From positions 22,963,253-23,027,252 of the forward strand of contig OY978525.1 of the NCBI GenBank assembly GCA_963854835.1: 64,000 nucleotides of DNA, written 5' to 3'. The stretch comes from Megamerina dolium (taxonomy: Eukaryota > Arthropoda > Insecta > Diptera > Megamerinidae). The notes beneath the pieces were generated by a model that saw nothing but the letters and a program-made list of their open reading frames with translations, was not told the DNA's origin and did not search any database. The translations under genes and the position numbers were made by a program. This document shows positions 25,255-38,375 of the stretch, piece after piece; the stretch's first letter is position 1; each line of letters starts with the position of its first letter.

Positions 25255-25830
25255 TGTTTCATGAGCATCTGAAGTAATCCTCCGAGAGCACCAATTTTCG
25301 ACAATTTTTTCTAGCACTTAAGGCAGTATGTTATAAATAGTACACTCGTTGTAACTTTTCAAGATCCAATATGTATTACATTCATGTAATAATAAAGAGG
25401 CGTTGAAGTTGGAGGCCAATGTACTGATCCGTTACTGGAAATAATCTTGCCACATCTAATATCTTTTAATAAAATAGGCAGTATGGCATTAAGCGACATT
25501 CTACTGAATTCAAGGTCTTTCAGACCATGTTGACTTATATTTGGGAACAAACAATTGTTCCGTGTGGCTTTATACTTTTCCGAATTGATGGCAACTGCCT
25601 GACTTACTTCATATTTGAAGAAGCGTAGCCCGATTTTGCCTTCCGCACACAAATCGCACCAAATCATACATTTTTCGGGTTGTCCCTGTAACAGATTTTT
25701 GGAAATAATTTCCACAATTTGAAATCTGTTCGCATAAAAGTCTTCGCGTGATGAACTGCCTAACACTACTGAATAAGATGGCAGTATCAGTTATCAGCTC
25801 GTAAAAATGCATTGTACATATATGCTCCAC
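25255..25830 (-). pseudogene. Decayed DD41D-like mariner transposase
   Basis: The minus-strand frame from 25766 to 25359 contains IWCDLCAEGKIGLRFFKYE, then VAINSEKYKA, then IISSNGSVHWPPTSTPL. These line up in order with the IWC..G.IGPYFFE, VTVNSERYG and VISRRGDIKWPPRSCDLTPLD regions of the intact copy at 12534-13619. The QQDG block is lost. A C-terminal remnant (KLSKIGA) can be followed to about 25260 after a stop. No terminal repeats were found. Confidence 0.7.
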
Positions 25831-26240
25831 GATATTTGTAATACCTGATAGAATGACAGATTTATTTTCATCCTCATACTTTAAACAATGCTGAGAAGTG
25901 AGAAAGCTTATCGTTTATATAGGCTCGATAATTCTCATACCAAAATGGCAATATTTCCCTAAGAATTTCTCTCACCAGTTAAAAGAACCTTTAGAAATGT
26001 TGGAATTATATTTAACATAGCGTCATTTGTGAGAATAATATGAATGGATTCAATTCCAAATTAAAATTACCTCCCAAATTGTACCATTTCATTATAGTCT
26101 GAAAAAAGAGGGAAACTTATTGATTTTATTATTTGTACGTATTTAAAAAAAAAAAATTATTAAATATTATCATTTCATTACTATTACAATATTATTTACC
26201 ATATTACTTTTAATATTGTAAATATTATTATGGTCAAAAA
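25831..26240. other. AT-rich intergenic DNA
   Basis: Nothing recognised. Ends in poly-A and 'attattatt' sequence next to the mariner at 26241. Confidence 0.5.
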
Positions 26241-27353
26241 CGAGGGCGGTCCCAGAACTACCCGAACTTTTTTCTTTATTTCTCAACATAATCTCCTTTT
26301 TCCAGCGATATTCTATAGCTTCGATACCCTATTTATAGTATGAACTGTCTAACTCATTAAAATAACCATCTACCGCAGACTCTACCTCTTCATTGTTTGC
26401 AGCTAAATCTGGCGAATAAGGTGCGAACTAAAGCATTTCGAGCTTTAACTCATTGATTTTGGCCATCGCAATAGCGGATGTGTGAACTGGTGTATTGTCT
26501 TGATGAAACAACACTTTTTTTCGCCAAATGCCTCCCATTTTCATTAATTTCATCACTTAAACGCTGCAAGAAATTAGCATAATACTCGCCCTTAATTGTT
26601 TTTCCTTTTTTAAGATAATCAATAAAAATTATCACACTTGCATCCCAAAACACAGACGCCATAACCTTACCTGCAGATGGAACTGTCTTCGCCTTCTTTG
26701 GACACGATTATCCCCTTTCAGTTTTGACTGCTCCTTTGTGTCAGGTGTGAAGTGGTGGCAAAAACTCGGCTTTATTACTGTGAAACATTGCCAAACTCTC
26801 TGTAGAGACATCTTTAAGAAGTCGTTTTTGTTCTATTGTGAGCAAACGCGGCATCCATTTTGCACACAGCTTTTTCATATCTAAATTTTCGGTCAATATA
26901 CGATGTATAGCACTTTCAGTCGGCGATCATCCAATACCATTTTGTGGATATTCTTAAATGTTTCTGGCGTGGCCACCTCAATTGGTCGACCACTCGGTGT
27001 TCGCCTTGGCAGCTCGTACGACCTCGTTTAAACAATGCCACGCAATATTTTATGATCGTAAACGAAGGAGCAGACTCCCCCAGAGTAGAATCTAGTTCGG
27101 CTTTAATATTCGTTGGACTGAGACCTTTCAAATGAAAGTATTCGGTGTATAACGGTGACCAATTTTTTCCATTCAAAATTACAAATTCACTGAGGTAGTT
27201 AACTTTCGATGGCTCCAAAAAATACTAAACAACGTGGCGGTTTAAAACTTAAAAGATATGTTTTATAAGGTTGCCACTTTTCACCAAAGTAATTTTGTTC
27301 AAACTACTGCTGCTATCTATATGTCAGCTCGAGTAGTTCTGAGACCGCCCTCG
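26241..27353 (-). mobile_element. Mellifera-type mariner, defective, with both terminal repeats
   Basis: The left end cgagggcggtcccagaacta (26241) and the right end (reverse complement cgagggcggtctcagaacta, ending 27353) are matching inverted repeats, continuing as ccga/tcga. The right flank is TA; the left flank is AA, so one base of the target duplication seems mutated. The transposase lies on the minus strand in pieces. N-terminal (27167-26990): YFHLKGLSPTNIKAELDSTLGES and the GRTSCQGEH linker. Central (26662-26575): MASVFWDASVIIFIDYLKKGKT. Near 26510: a degenerate QDN region. The length of 1113 bp implies internal loss. A related copy lies at 60522-61320. Confidence 0.88.
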
Positions 27354-29265
27354 TAAGTGTAATGTCTAAAACCAACGATTTAATACCATTTTCATGCACA
27401 ATTTACATTACAAAAATAAGTATATGTACTTTATATATGTACATACATACATACATAAATACATACATACATAACTAATTGATATATTTACATAATGAAA
27501 AGCAACAAAAATATATATATACACATATTTAATGCTTAAAAAAGTAATATTAGTAATGCATATATGTTGTCGCTATAAATAAAGGAAAGTAAATTAAAAT
27601 AAAAATCCAAATAATAATAATAGCAATAATGATAACACGGTGAGACAAATTTGTACCGGTTTTCGGGACTAAAAGAACTATAATAAAGGCCGATTGTATT
27701 CATAAATATTGGCAAATGGTGAAATGACCAACATTTGAAGATGAGACATGACAAAACGTAGATACTAAAGGGCATAATATACTGAAAATTCTGAAATGAA
27801 TTTGCAAAATTTTTGCCATTTATCATTTCTGGTATATTATCGGTCTATGTGGGTAGTTCAGTCTTGAAATCCTGAATGTGTGTCACGCCGTATAATACAA
27901 ATAAATTTAATCTAAATGTTTAAAGGAATTGTTAAACGAATAACACTTACTTACTGCTAACAATGATATTTGTTTTATCAATGTCAATAACTCGTATATA
28001 TGTGTATTTTATAAAAAATATAGTAAAATAAGAAATAAAAGTATTAATTACAATATATTTATATATTAATAATAATGGCACTAACTAAAAAAAATTAATT
28101 TAAACAAAAATGGAAACGAATTAAAAAAGCATTTAAAACAAAAGCTCAATTAACAATTAAACAATGACATTATTAATACAAATAATTTACATAAATATTT
28201 AAAATATTAAGCAAGAGGGTAAACATAAATACAAGCACCCATAAAAATATCCCATATTTATACGAAGGTAGATTAAAGAGTAGCCGTATTTGAAAACAGC
28301 TAATATTGCTAAGGTAAGTTGACATTATTGTCGAGTACTGCCATCTGTCAAACGGCGTCAAGTGTCTTCAAACAGTGAGACCCTTTGAACTATCCTCGTA
28401 ATGTATGTACCTAGATACCAGACTGCTGAACGAGTATACTTTTTCACGTGATCGATAACTTTCGTATACTTTCTAATTCGTTATTTCACTTCATCTGTAC
28501 GTACCAAACCCAATGAATAAAGACATGGTTGTCTTCGATTACAAGTAGGCACAAATGGTGTGAAAGTTCGTTAGATAGGAGTCAACCAAACCAAAAAAAT
28601 ACGAATATTTATGTTTGAATATACGAGATATATTGTTATTATCTAATAGAACGAAGAGCGAACTGTGCTTGATTGGTATTTCGAATACCCATACTACAAT
28701 TTCAATGTTTGATGTCAATAATTGTATGATTTTTCCTCACTCGTCAATGTTTTAATTGATGCTATATTTCATGGTCAAATAGTCGGCTATTGATATTGTT
28801 ATGTCTTTAATCTGTGAACTTTTAATTCTTGTCAGAATCAACCATATTCGTTCACTGAATTATGTCAATTAAATAAATTCAATACTTTAGTACGTACAAT
28901 CGCTTTTTACTATATTTCACATTTAACTATCGACTCTATTGTTCAACCCAATTGTTGTGTTCCGCTGGTAACTGCTTAAAAGCAAAATATTCTTTTGAAA
29001 AATGCGTGTTATTTATCTTTATTTCTTATTTTTTCATACTTGACATTCCATTCGTTCTTATTGACTCCATTATAATCGCTAATTACCAGTTGAATACTTT
29101 TATTATATTATCAAATAGAACGAAGACCGAACATTGCTTGATAGTACTTGTAAATTTATCTTCTTATCTCAATTCGTTTGGTTGTTGATATTCTTCGAAT
29201 CGAATATGCTAGTAATGTTGCTTTCAAACGAAGTATATTCGTGCAGCGCAATAGGACCCTGCTCA
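27354..29265. other. AT-rich intergenic DNA
   Basis: Contains 'acatacatacat' near 27445-27470. The word 'atagaacgaaga[g/c]cgaac' occurs at 28646 and 29115, 469 bp apart, as a short direct repeat. No gene seen. Confidence 0.5.
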
Positions 29266-29563
29266 CATTAGCCTCATTGCGTCAACGATGTATGACAAGA
29301 GTCTTATACAAAAATGCTGTGAAAAACGAATCATATTTTTGACGTTTATCAGTTGTTATATTGAATATTCTTCTTTTATGTATATTGCTTGTGTATTTTG
29401 TACAGAATCGATTAAAATTTTCAAGTCGGAGGAAATTGTTACACATCAACAAATGTCAAAATAAGTTGGGAAATTCTTAACTTTTCGCCTACCCACTTCT
29501 ACCTTTTGCGATAGACGTCAAAATAAGTCGACGTACTGAGGCTAATGTGAACAGAGTCTAGTG
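29266..29563. mobile_element. MITE-like element with about 25-30 bp inverted ends
   Basis: The left end aggaccctgctcacattagcctca (from about 29266) pairs with the right end, whose reverse complement reads gactctgttcacattagcctcag (29535-29560). The interior of about 240 bp is non-coding. Part of the right half (cacatcaacaaatgtcaaaataa at 29447) recurs at 43207 in another context. Confidence 0.65.
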
Positions 29564-30288
29564 GTACGTAGTACCTACATAAATATAATAAAATCAAAAT
29601 AAATTAATTTCCATGTGTTAAGCATAATGAAAAACAAAAACCATCAAAATATATAAAACATTTAAATAACAACAACCACAAAACAACAATAATATTCAAA
29701 TAAAAACACAGATGTTAATGAATTGTTGGCATTATGTATGTAGGAATATGTTGTGCATATGTCTGTCACCTGAAAATCATTAAGGAAAAATTAATAAAGT
29801 AAATAACAAAGTTACAATATTTTCAAAAATACATATTAAAATATTCATTAAATTTATGGAGTTACGAGTATATGTATGTATATTAAATCGACAGCAACAA
29901 CAAACAAGGAAATAAATGGTTTTACACACGCATATTTCACACATACACCTACATACTTTTAAACATACATACATATGTACAAATTTATATATGTATGCAT
30001 GTATATGCTCGTGTTAGTACATATGTATATTTATTCCAGCAACCAGCAAATAAGTTTTAAGCACCGCTCTACCATATTTGCATGAATTTACTATATTGAG
30101 AAAATGAGCTGTATATGCTTGTTTGTTGAATATATGTATGTATACATTCATGTGTATATATATATAAGTATGTATGTGTATTGTGTTCTTTATATGTATG
30201 CTGCTGTGTGTTATAATTAAAAAATAATAAAAATGGCAAAAACAATTAAAAAGAAAAACAATAACTTATGCAAAGATTTTAAATGGAA

Positions 30289-30331
<43 letters not shown>

Positions 30332-30640
30332 TATTCAACTTAATAAAAGAAATACAACAAATAAATAAACGATAAGAAAAATTACGAATAACAACAAATA
30401 TAAACTTAAAATACAAAGTGTTTACATCAATTATGAGCAATAAGATAGAAATTTAAATAAAATCCTAATTTTATAATCGGCGCCGCCATTAAAAATCCCA
30501 TAATGTCTACCCAAATCCCAAGTCAATTGTTGTAGTAAAATTTTGTTATTATTATTTTCCTGTATTTTTATTTTTGAATAAAAACTAAATATATATAATA
30601 TATATAAAACACTCGTATTTTCATTTCAACATTTATTTTG
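29564..30640. other. AT-rich intergenic DNA
   Basis: A (TTA)n tract of about 45 bp lies at 30291-30332; 'tatgtatg' words are common. No gene seen. Confidence 0.5.
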
Positions 30641-30646
30641 GAGGAT

Positions 30647-30908
<262 letters not shown>

Positions 30909-31850
30909 TTATATTATTGCAAAAATAAAACCATTACAACCGATATTCGATTTAGGCCGAATCTAGCATGCTTCGCCAGCCAACTCTTTCCTTTGCTAGC
31001 TGGGGCCAATTTAAAGCTCCAAGCGCTGACAAATTCTCAAGTGTTTGATCTTCCGACCTGATGTTAGGTCTGCCTCTTCTGCGCTGTAACTTCTGCAAGC
31101 CTCCGGCTAGAATAACCATAATTGACACTTAGATTAATATGGAAGTCCAAAATAATGTGGCATGAAACCAAAATGCCACGCCTATTTCTTATTGGGGCTC
31201 CTATATAAAGTTGCGGAAATTAAAACAATTTTTTAATCTCCATAACTTACAATCTATTCAGAAATCTTACAACCATATTTGCTTTGTCGATTAGCATTGT
31301 AAATATAACTAGATTCAGAAGAAATAGACGAGCCACGCCCACTGTTTATAGTAGGCGTGATGAATGAATTTCTTTTAAGTTGAAATAGCTGTAACTTCTG
31401 CAATCTTCTGTCTAGAATAACCATAACGGGCACTTAAATTAATATGGTAGTCGGAAATAATCTGGCAAAAAATCAACATGTCACGCCCACTTCTTAATGG
31501 GGAAGATGAGAAGGAAAAATAAATTAAACATCTATAACTTACGAACTATTCAGAACAACCATATTTTAGGTGTGGATAAATATTGTGAAGATAATTATAT
31601 TTATAAGAATGAAACAAGCCACGACCACTACTAAGCCTTAGAATTACCTTAAAAACCCCTTAAAACACCCATAACTTACAAAATACTTCGTCAAATTCAA
31701 CCATATTTTAGGTGTAGATTAGTATTATAACCAAAAATTGTTCCTAAAAAACCTGGTGAGCCACGCCTACTTCTTAATGTAGCTTCCATACAAAATAGTG
31801 GAAATAAAAGTAAAAATGTATATTCGAGCAAATTTTATATATATATATAT

Positions 31851-32287
31851 TGTAACGAGTATCGATAGTTGGTTACTCATCACTATTGTGACTGACACTA
31901 TTGGCAGCATCGACATGAATGTCAACAAAAAGATATAAGCGATAACCAGAACAAGCCAACGAGAAAGGAAGAGAAGAATCTCGATAAAGGAAGATTCTGG
32001 GGTGTTACCAACAGAGTATAAATAGAGCCAGTGTTGAGAAGAGCAATCAATCGAATTTCGAACGTGACTGCGCAAACATCTATACAGAGGCAAAAGTTGC
32101 TAGTACATTAAAGTGTTATTGTAAATAGTTGATTATAAACTGAGTTGATTGTAAATAGAGTTTATTAAATAAATTGTTGCTGTATATAGTTGTATAAAAT
32201 AAGTGTCGCAGTTATCATTAACAGAATCCAGTGATCGAACAAGGTAATTCAAATAGAATTAAACGTTCACAGAATAAAAACGTAACA
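31851..32287 (+). mobile_element. Solo LTR of a Ty3/gypsy-type retrotransposon
   Basis: The 437-bp unit begins TGTAACGAG and ends ACGTAACA, giving imperfect inverted termini of the TG..CA type. It is flanked directly by ATAT on both sides (31847-31850 and 32288-32291), a 4-bp target duplication. It contains a TATA box (tataaatag, 32017) and downstream AATAAA-like words (32169, 32199). No internal retrotransposon sequence remains, so it arose by recombination between two LTRs. It sits inside the older dispersed repeat. Confidence 0.85.
32017..32025 (+). promoter_or_regulatory. TATA box of the solo LTR
   Basis: tataaatag within the LTR is followed about 25-30 bp later by 'gagaagagcaatcaatcg', a plausible start region. 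It could drive transcription to the right, toward the 5-oxoprolinase gene 1.9 kb away, but nothing shows that it does. Confidence 0.6.
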
Positions 32288-32345
32288 ATATGTATATACC
32301 AACATATTCAGGGTATAATTTGGTCACCCCCAGCCGACTGTAAAG

Positions 32346-33945
32346 TCATTTATTTTATAAAATAAAAAAAAAATCCGATATATATATTTATAAACTATAG
32401 AAAGGCTTCTTGAGTATCCAGACAAGTAAAGCTGAAGTTCCATACAAGGTTTTTCATGCGTTGCGGCTTTAGGCACTCAAGCCTGAAAGATAATTTAGTG
32501 CAATTTTACCACAATCTAAGTCCGATAAGCCTGAAAAGCCTGAAAGTTGCAAAATTCCGTACTTGTTTCAGGATTTTCAGACGTCGTCTGACATTTAACT
32601 AATTCTAACATTTGTGAATATTATTTAAGAGAATTATCCATAAATTTGAGACAATAAAACACAATGAGAAATTATTTATTAGATGAAAATTAATATGAAA
32701 AAGGTGAACAAAATTATTGAATCAATTAAGAGCCGAATTATGTAAAACACGGCGCAACGAATTACTTTTTCTTGCATTCGTTTTGTTTTTGTATTCTCTA
32801 TAAAACAAAAACAAATTGCAGGTAAATCAGTGTGATTCGTAACGTTGCATTTTACATTATTCGCCAGTAAAATTAAATGATAAAAGAAGCATAATTTTTA
32901 TCGAACAAGCATTTTTCGTCGATATATCATTTGTCGAAAATCTCATCCCTAGACATAAAGTTATATTTATAAATTCCATGAAATCTATAAATAAATCTAT
33001 AAACTCCATGAAATCTATATATATAAATCCTACAATGCCACTAAAACGTTTTCCATTTTATAAAATAATCTATTTAACTTTAAATAAGAGAAATATGGAA
33101 AGAATAGTGTTTTTAAAGAAAATGGTTACAAACATTGACTGCTAAATGTCAAAACTTCGAAGAAACGTCAAGCGCTAAAAGTTTGATGTGGAATCGCTCG
33201 CCTGGAAAGCCTGATTATCCTGAAAACCCCGAACGACTTCGATAGCCGCAACCTTTAAAAAACTTATTTTCAAAAATGAAATACTATGATCTGTTAATAA
33301 AAAGTCTGCAAACAAATTTTTTAAACATTTTTTTTAGAAACATAATTCATTTAAAGTTACGTTTTTCAAATATCACCCAGTTTTTCTTGCTTATAAAATT
33401 TATATAAAAAATACGGGTATTTCATGTATACATACGATTTTAAAATGTCCAATTTTAGCACAGCCTCAAACCGAAAACAATCCAAACACAAACATATGTG
33501 TTATAGGTTCAAATATAGAGGTAAGGAATTCCCATAGATTAATTACATATAAGAAAGAGTTGAGATAAAGGAAAAGTCAAAACACACAAACGATTTTGAC
33601 CTTTTTTTGAATGTCAAGTGTCATTATGTTGAACACCATGAATTTCTAGATACTGAATCTGCTTAATTGACGACTACGAGTTAGTGCACATTCTCCAACT
33701 CAGAAGTATTCGGTATTTGTTTACATTCATATTTTAATTGAGTACACATCACTAAATTGATAAGATAATTTACTAAATCATGATGATTTCTTAAGTACAT
33801 ACATAGATTGAAGTCATTTTTATTGAATTTCAAGATATAAAAAATTAAGCAAATGAGATTAGACATAAAGCACAGAAATAATGAATAAATTAGTACAGTA
33901 GTCTTTGCTCTATCGAAATAGTTGGCTGCACCAATTGAAGAAAAT
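32346..33945. other. Upstream DNA of the 5-oxoprolinase gene
   Basis: 'gcgttgcggctttagg' at 32458 and 'cgatagccgcaacc' at 33239 are approximate inverted copies 780 bp apart, with 'agcctgaaa' words next to both, possibly the ends of a non-autonomous element. The promoter itself is not recognisable; 'ttggctgcaccaattgaag' just before the start codon is unremarkable. Confidence 0.4.
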
Positions 33946-36900
33946 ATGTCTAATAGCAACAGCACTAAATCAGTTGGAAGTGGTAAATATTGTTTTGCTA
34001 TTGATCGTGGTGGTACCTTTACCGATGTGCTATGCATTTGTCCTGATGGGCGTGTGAAAACCTTAAAATTGTTATCAGAAGATCCGGCACGTTATAGTGA
34101 TGCGCCTCGTGAGGGTATCCGACGTATATTGAAGGAGGTGAGTGGTACAGTGTAATCATTTGTTGATTAGAGAAAGAAAAAAAAGCAATTAATATTATAC
34201 TCTCTAATAGGAAACAGGCCGTGATTTAACATCAAATGGCCTTGTTGATACCTCTTTGATTGGATGGATACGTATGGGCACCACAGTGGCTACTAATGCA
34301 TTACTCGAGCGTAAAGGTGATCCGGTTGCATTGGTTGTAAATACAGGTTTTCGTGATTTACTCTATATTGGCAATCAAGCACGTCCGAGAATTTTCGAAT
34401 TGAATATACAAAAACCATCGAATCTATATCAAGAAGTTATAGAGGTGGACTGTCGTTTGGTGCCCCAACATAAAGAACGTTGTCAACTGAGTAAGTGTTT
34501 TTACATGCATTGTGTTCCATTGATGCATACTATACATATTTACATTTGTAGAAAAATCTTGGAAAATATTGGAAAGCAGTACTGGTCTGAAATATTTAGA
34601 AATGTGTGTCATTGATAAGGCTGCCATTAGAGTAGTGTTGCAAGATGTTCTCAAACGCGGCATCACATCATTGGCCGTTGTACTTGCACATAGTTATGCT
34701 TGCCCAGAACACGAACTAGAAATTGGTGCCATTGCAGAAGAATTGGGTTTCGATCATATTACATTATCACACCAGGCAATGCCGATGTGTCGTTTGGTGC
34801 CGCGTGGCTACACAACGTGTGCTGATGCTTATTTAACACCACATGTTGAACGTTATTTGGCAAGGTGAGATCATAGATGTAATGTTAAGTGCTCTTATCG
34901 TATGTGTCATTAAGATGAGGCATGATAAATAATACACACACCGATAAAAATATGTAATTTTAATATAAATTTTCCCAACACTATAGTTTCCAATCGGGTT
35001 TTGAAAATCAATTAGACGGTGTCGATGTCCTCTTTATGCAATCGGATGGTGGTCTCACACGCATGGATAGTTTTCGTGCCGCACGTGCCATACTTTCTGG
35101 ACCTGCCGGAGGTGTTGTTGGTTACGCGATGACTGGATCACGTGAATCGGATTTACCCATTATTGGTTTCGATATGGGTGGTACCTCAACCGATGTCTCT
35201 CGATATGCTGGCTCATTTGAGCACGTGATTGAGAGTACAACAGCTGGAGTGACTATACAAGCACCCCAATTAGATATTAATACCGTTGCAGCAGGTGGTG
35301 GTTCACGTTTGTTCTTCCGTTCAGGTCTCTTTGTAGTCGGACCTGAATCAGCAGGTGCTCATCCTGGTCCTACTTGCTATAAGAAGGGTGGTCCACTGAC
35401 AGTCACCGATGCCAATTTAATATTGGGACGATTATTACCGCAATATTTTCCAAAGATTTTCGGACCACATGAGAATGAGCCACTCGATTATCAGGCGTCT
35501 ATGCACAATTTCGAAAAACTCACCGCACAAATTAATGCTCATTTGAAGGCAAGTGGTGATCGAAACCAATTGACACTGCAGCAGGTGGCGCTAGGTTTTA
35601 TACGTGTTGCCAATGAGGCTATGTGTCGTCCCATACGTGCATTGACGCAATCACGTGGGTTGGACACCACAAAACATATACTTTCATGCTTTGGTGGTGC
35701 AGGTGGTCAGCATGCTTGTGCCATTGCTCGTGAATTGGGCATTAAGAAGGTATTGTATAGAGTCTAAAATATTTTAAAACATTTTTACAATAATTTTCCT
35801 AAACTTCATAGGTTGTCGTTCACAAATATGCTGGTATATTGTCGGCCTATGGCATGTCACTGGCCGATGTTGTGGAAGAGGTACAAGAACCGTGCGGTCT
35901 AGAATTTACCTCTTCGAAAAATGCTGATCTTTTGAAACAACGTTTAGATGTCTTGGCTGCCAAATGCCGTTCACACCTCGAATTACAAGGCTTTGATGAA
36001 ATCATTTTGGAATATTTCTTTCATTTACGTTATGATGGTACTGATTGTGCGCTGATGTGTGGGCCAAAAGTGTGCTCAAATCGCGATGATGCATTGCTAG
36101 AAGCCTATGGGGATTTTAATGCTACATTCTTGGAACGTTATCGTACTGAATTTGGTTTTGTATTGCAAAATCGTAAAATCATTGTGGACGATGTGCGCGT
36201 TCGTGGTTCTGGTAAGAATTGTACACCGCCAGAACGTGAAATAACCCATGCTGGGCAACCATTACCGAAATCGGAAACTACAACACGTGTCTGCTTCGAA
36301 GAGGGAACATTTGATGCGCCCATTTATTTGACTGAGCATTTGCTGGCGGATCATCAAATTGTCGGTCCAGCTGTAATCATCGATAATCTCTCCACTGTAC
36401 TAGTTGAGCCGAATTGTTTGGCTACAGTGACGCGTTTTGGCGATCTCGTTATTGATGTAAAAACAGACAGATCATCTGCTCTGGCGGGTATCGATGTCAA
36501 ATTGGATGCTGTCCAATTGAGTATATTCAGTCATCGTTTTATGAGTATTGCCGAACAAATGGGAAGGTGTGTTTGCATATATATTCTATCTGTATTGTGT
36601 TCTTTCATTATATTTATGTCACAGGGTACTTCAACGTACTTCGATTTCGACAAATATTAAAGAACGTCTCGATTTCTCTTGTGCCTTATTCGGTCCCGAT
36701 GGTGGTTTGGTAAGTAATGCACCTCATATACCTGTCCATTTGGGTGCAATGCAGGAAACAGTGCAATATCAATTAAAAGTCCGGGGAGATACATTGAAGA
36801 ATGGCGATGTCATACTGTCGAATCATCCACAAGCTGGTGGTTCACATCTACCCGATTTGACTGTCATAACACCAGTGTTCTATGAGTAAGTCGTGGAATT

Positions 36901-38375
36901 CCTAGTAGTATTTATTAGAATAAAATTCATTAATCTTTATTACAGCGGTGAAGCGAAACCAGTTTTCTTTGTTGCATCACGTGGCCATCATGCAGATATA
37001 GGCGGCATTACACCGGGATCGATGCCACCGCATTCTACATCATTGGCACAAGAAGGTGCCGCTTTTAAGTCGTTCCTCATTGTCCAAAATGGTGTATTTC
37101 AAGAGGAGAAAATAGTGACAAAGCTAACGACACCCACCGCAGCTAAAGGTGCAACAGGCACACGTAATCTAAGCGATAATATATCCGATTTAAAGGCACA
37201 AATTGCCGCCAATCATCGTGGCATTCAATTGGTTTCTGAACTCATTGGTAGCTATGGGCTGCAAGTTGTTCAGGCGTACATGAAGTATATACAACAGAAT
37301 GCTGAACTCGCAGTACGTGATATGTTGAAGCAGATAGCACAAGAGTCGTTGCAACGTACTGGCACTACCGTCTTACATGCAGAGGAACGTATGGATGACG
37401 GTTCTCCAATCAAATTGCAGGTGACCATCAATGCCGACGAGGGTACGGCATTGTGTGATTTTAGCGGTTCCAGTGTTGAGGTATGGGGTAATTGTAATGC
37501 ACCACGTGCTGTTACACTTTCAGCACTAATCTACTGTCTACGTTGTATGGTTGGTCATGATGTGCCGCTCAATCAAGGCTGTTTGGCCCCAATCAAAGTT
37601 ATCATACCAAAGAATTCCATATTGGATCCTTCAGAGAGTGCGGCTGTTGTTGGCGGCAATGTCTTGACATCACAGCGTGTTGTCGACACTGTCTTTAAGG
37701 CATTTCGCACATGTGCCGCCTCACAAGGTTGCATGAACAATGTGACTATTGGTGATGAGAGTTGGGGCTACTATGAGACAGTTGCTGGCGGTGCTGGTGC
37801 TGGTCCTACATGGCATGGTTCAAGTGGTGTGCACACACATATGACTAATACACGTATCACTGATCCCGAAATTATGGAGCTGCGTTATCCGATCATAGTA
37901 AATCGTTTCTGTTTGCGTACAGATGCATCAGGTGGCAAGGGTCGTTTTAATGGTGGCGAAGGTGTTGAGCGCGAATTGTTATTCCGTAAGCCAGTCACAC
38001 TCTCTGTGCTCACAGAACGTCGTACATTGCAACCGTATGGTTTGGAAGGTGGTCAGCCAGGTAAACGCGGTCTAAATCTATTGCGTAAACATGATGGACG
38101 TGTCATCTCATTGGGCGGCAAAACATGCATTGATGTTGAAACTGGAGTAAGTATATAAAGTGCATTTATTATTCATCTCCATGACAACGTGAGTTATATC
38201 TTTCTTACCTTCCATTCTTTAGGATATATTTTCAATGCAAACCCCTGGTGGTGGTGGTTATGGAACTCCTGTAGATAATACATCTACAAAACAAACGCAA
38301 TCACCTACAATTGCACAAACCTTCACCCAACGTGGCACCGTATATGAATATCAACAAGCTCAGGAATCAGCTTAA
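33946..38375 (+). CDS. OPLAH: 5-oxoprolinase (ATP-hydrolysing), complete, eight exons
   Basis: Exons: 33946-34137, 34211-34490, 34552-34864, 34987-35749, 35812-36566, 36625-36885, 36946-38146 and 38223-38375. All splice sites are GT..AG, all phases agree, and the total is 1305 residues against about 1290 in mammals and yeast. The enzyme opens 5-oxo-L-proline to L-glutamate with ATP in the cytosol, closing the gamma-glutamyl (glutathione) cycle. The N-terminal hydantoinase-A-type half has [14 protein letters not shown] (residues about 17-30), [13 protein letters not shown] and, near residue 320, [15 protein letters not shown]; these are phosphate-binding loops of the actin-like ATPase fold. 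[14 protein letters not shown] and [12 protein letters not shown] follow. The hydantoinase-B half begins near residue 750 ([16 protein letters not shown]) and includes RGHHADIGG, which has likely metal-binding histidines. The start chosen is the first ATG; the upstream in-frame TTG is not needed. The last exon is a low-complexity tail. No defect is seen. Confidence 0.97.

Larger units (their letters stand above)
31100..32345. mobile_element. Dispersed 'gccacgccc' repeat, reverse orientation to 7230-8350
   Basis: Ends at the right with 'cagggtata' (32309) and 'cccccagccgactgtaaagtc' (32327), the inverse of the left end of the 7230-8350 copy. The interior shows repeated 'gccacgccca' blocks (31172, 31333, 31484, 31762) and 'ataacttacaa' words (31245, 31671), and 'gaataaccataa' twice (31110 and 31410). 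It is interrupted by the solo LTR at 31851-32287. No coding capacity. Confidence 0.65.

Noticed and set aside
33922..33945. Upstream TTG start for 5-oxoprolinase
   Set aside because: Eukaryotic initiation at the ATG at 33946 gives the normal family length.
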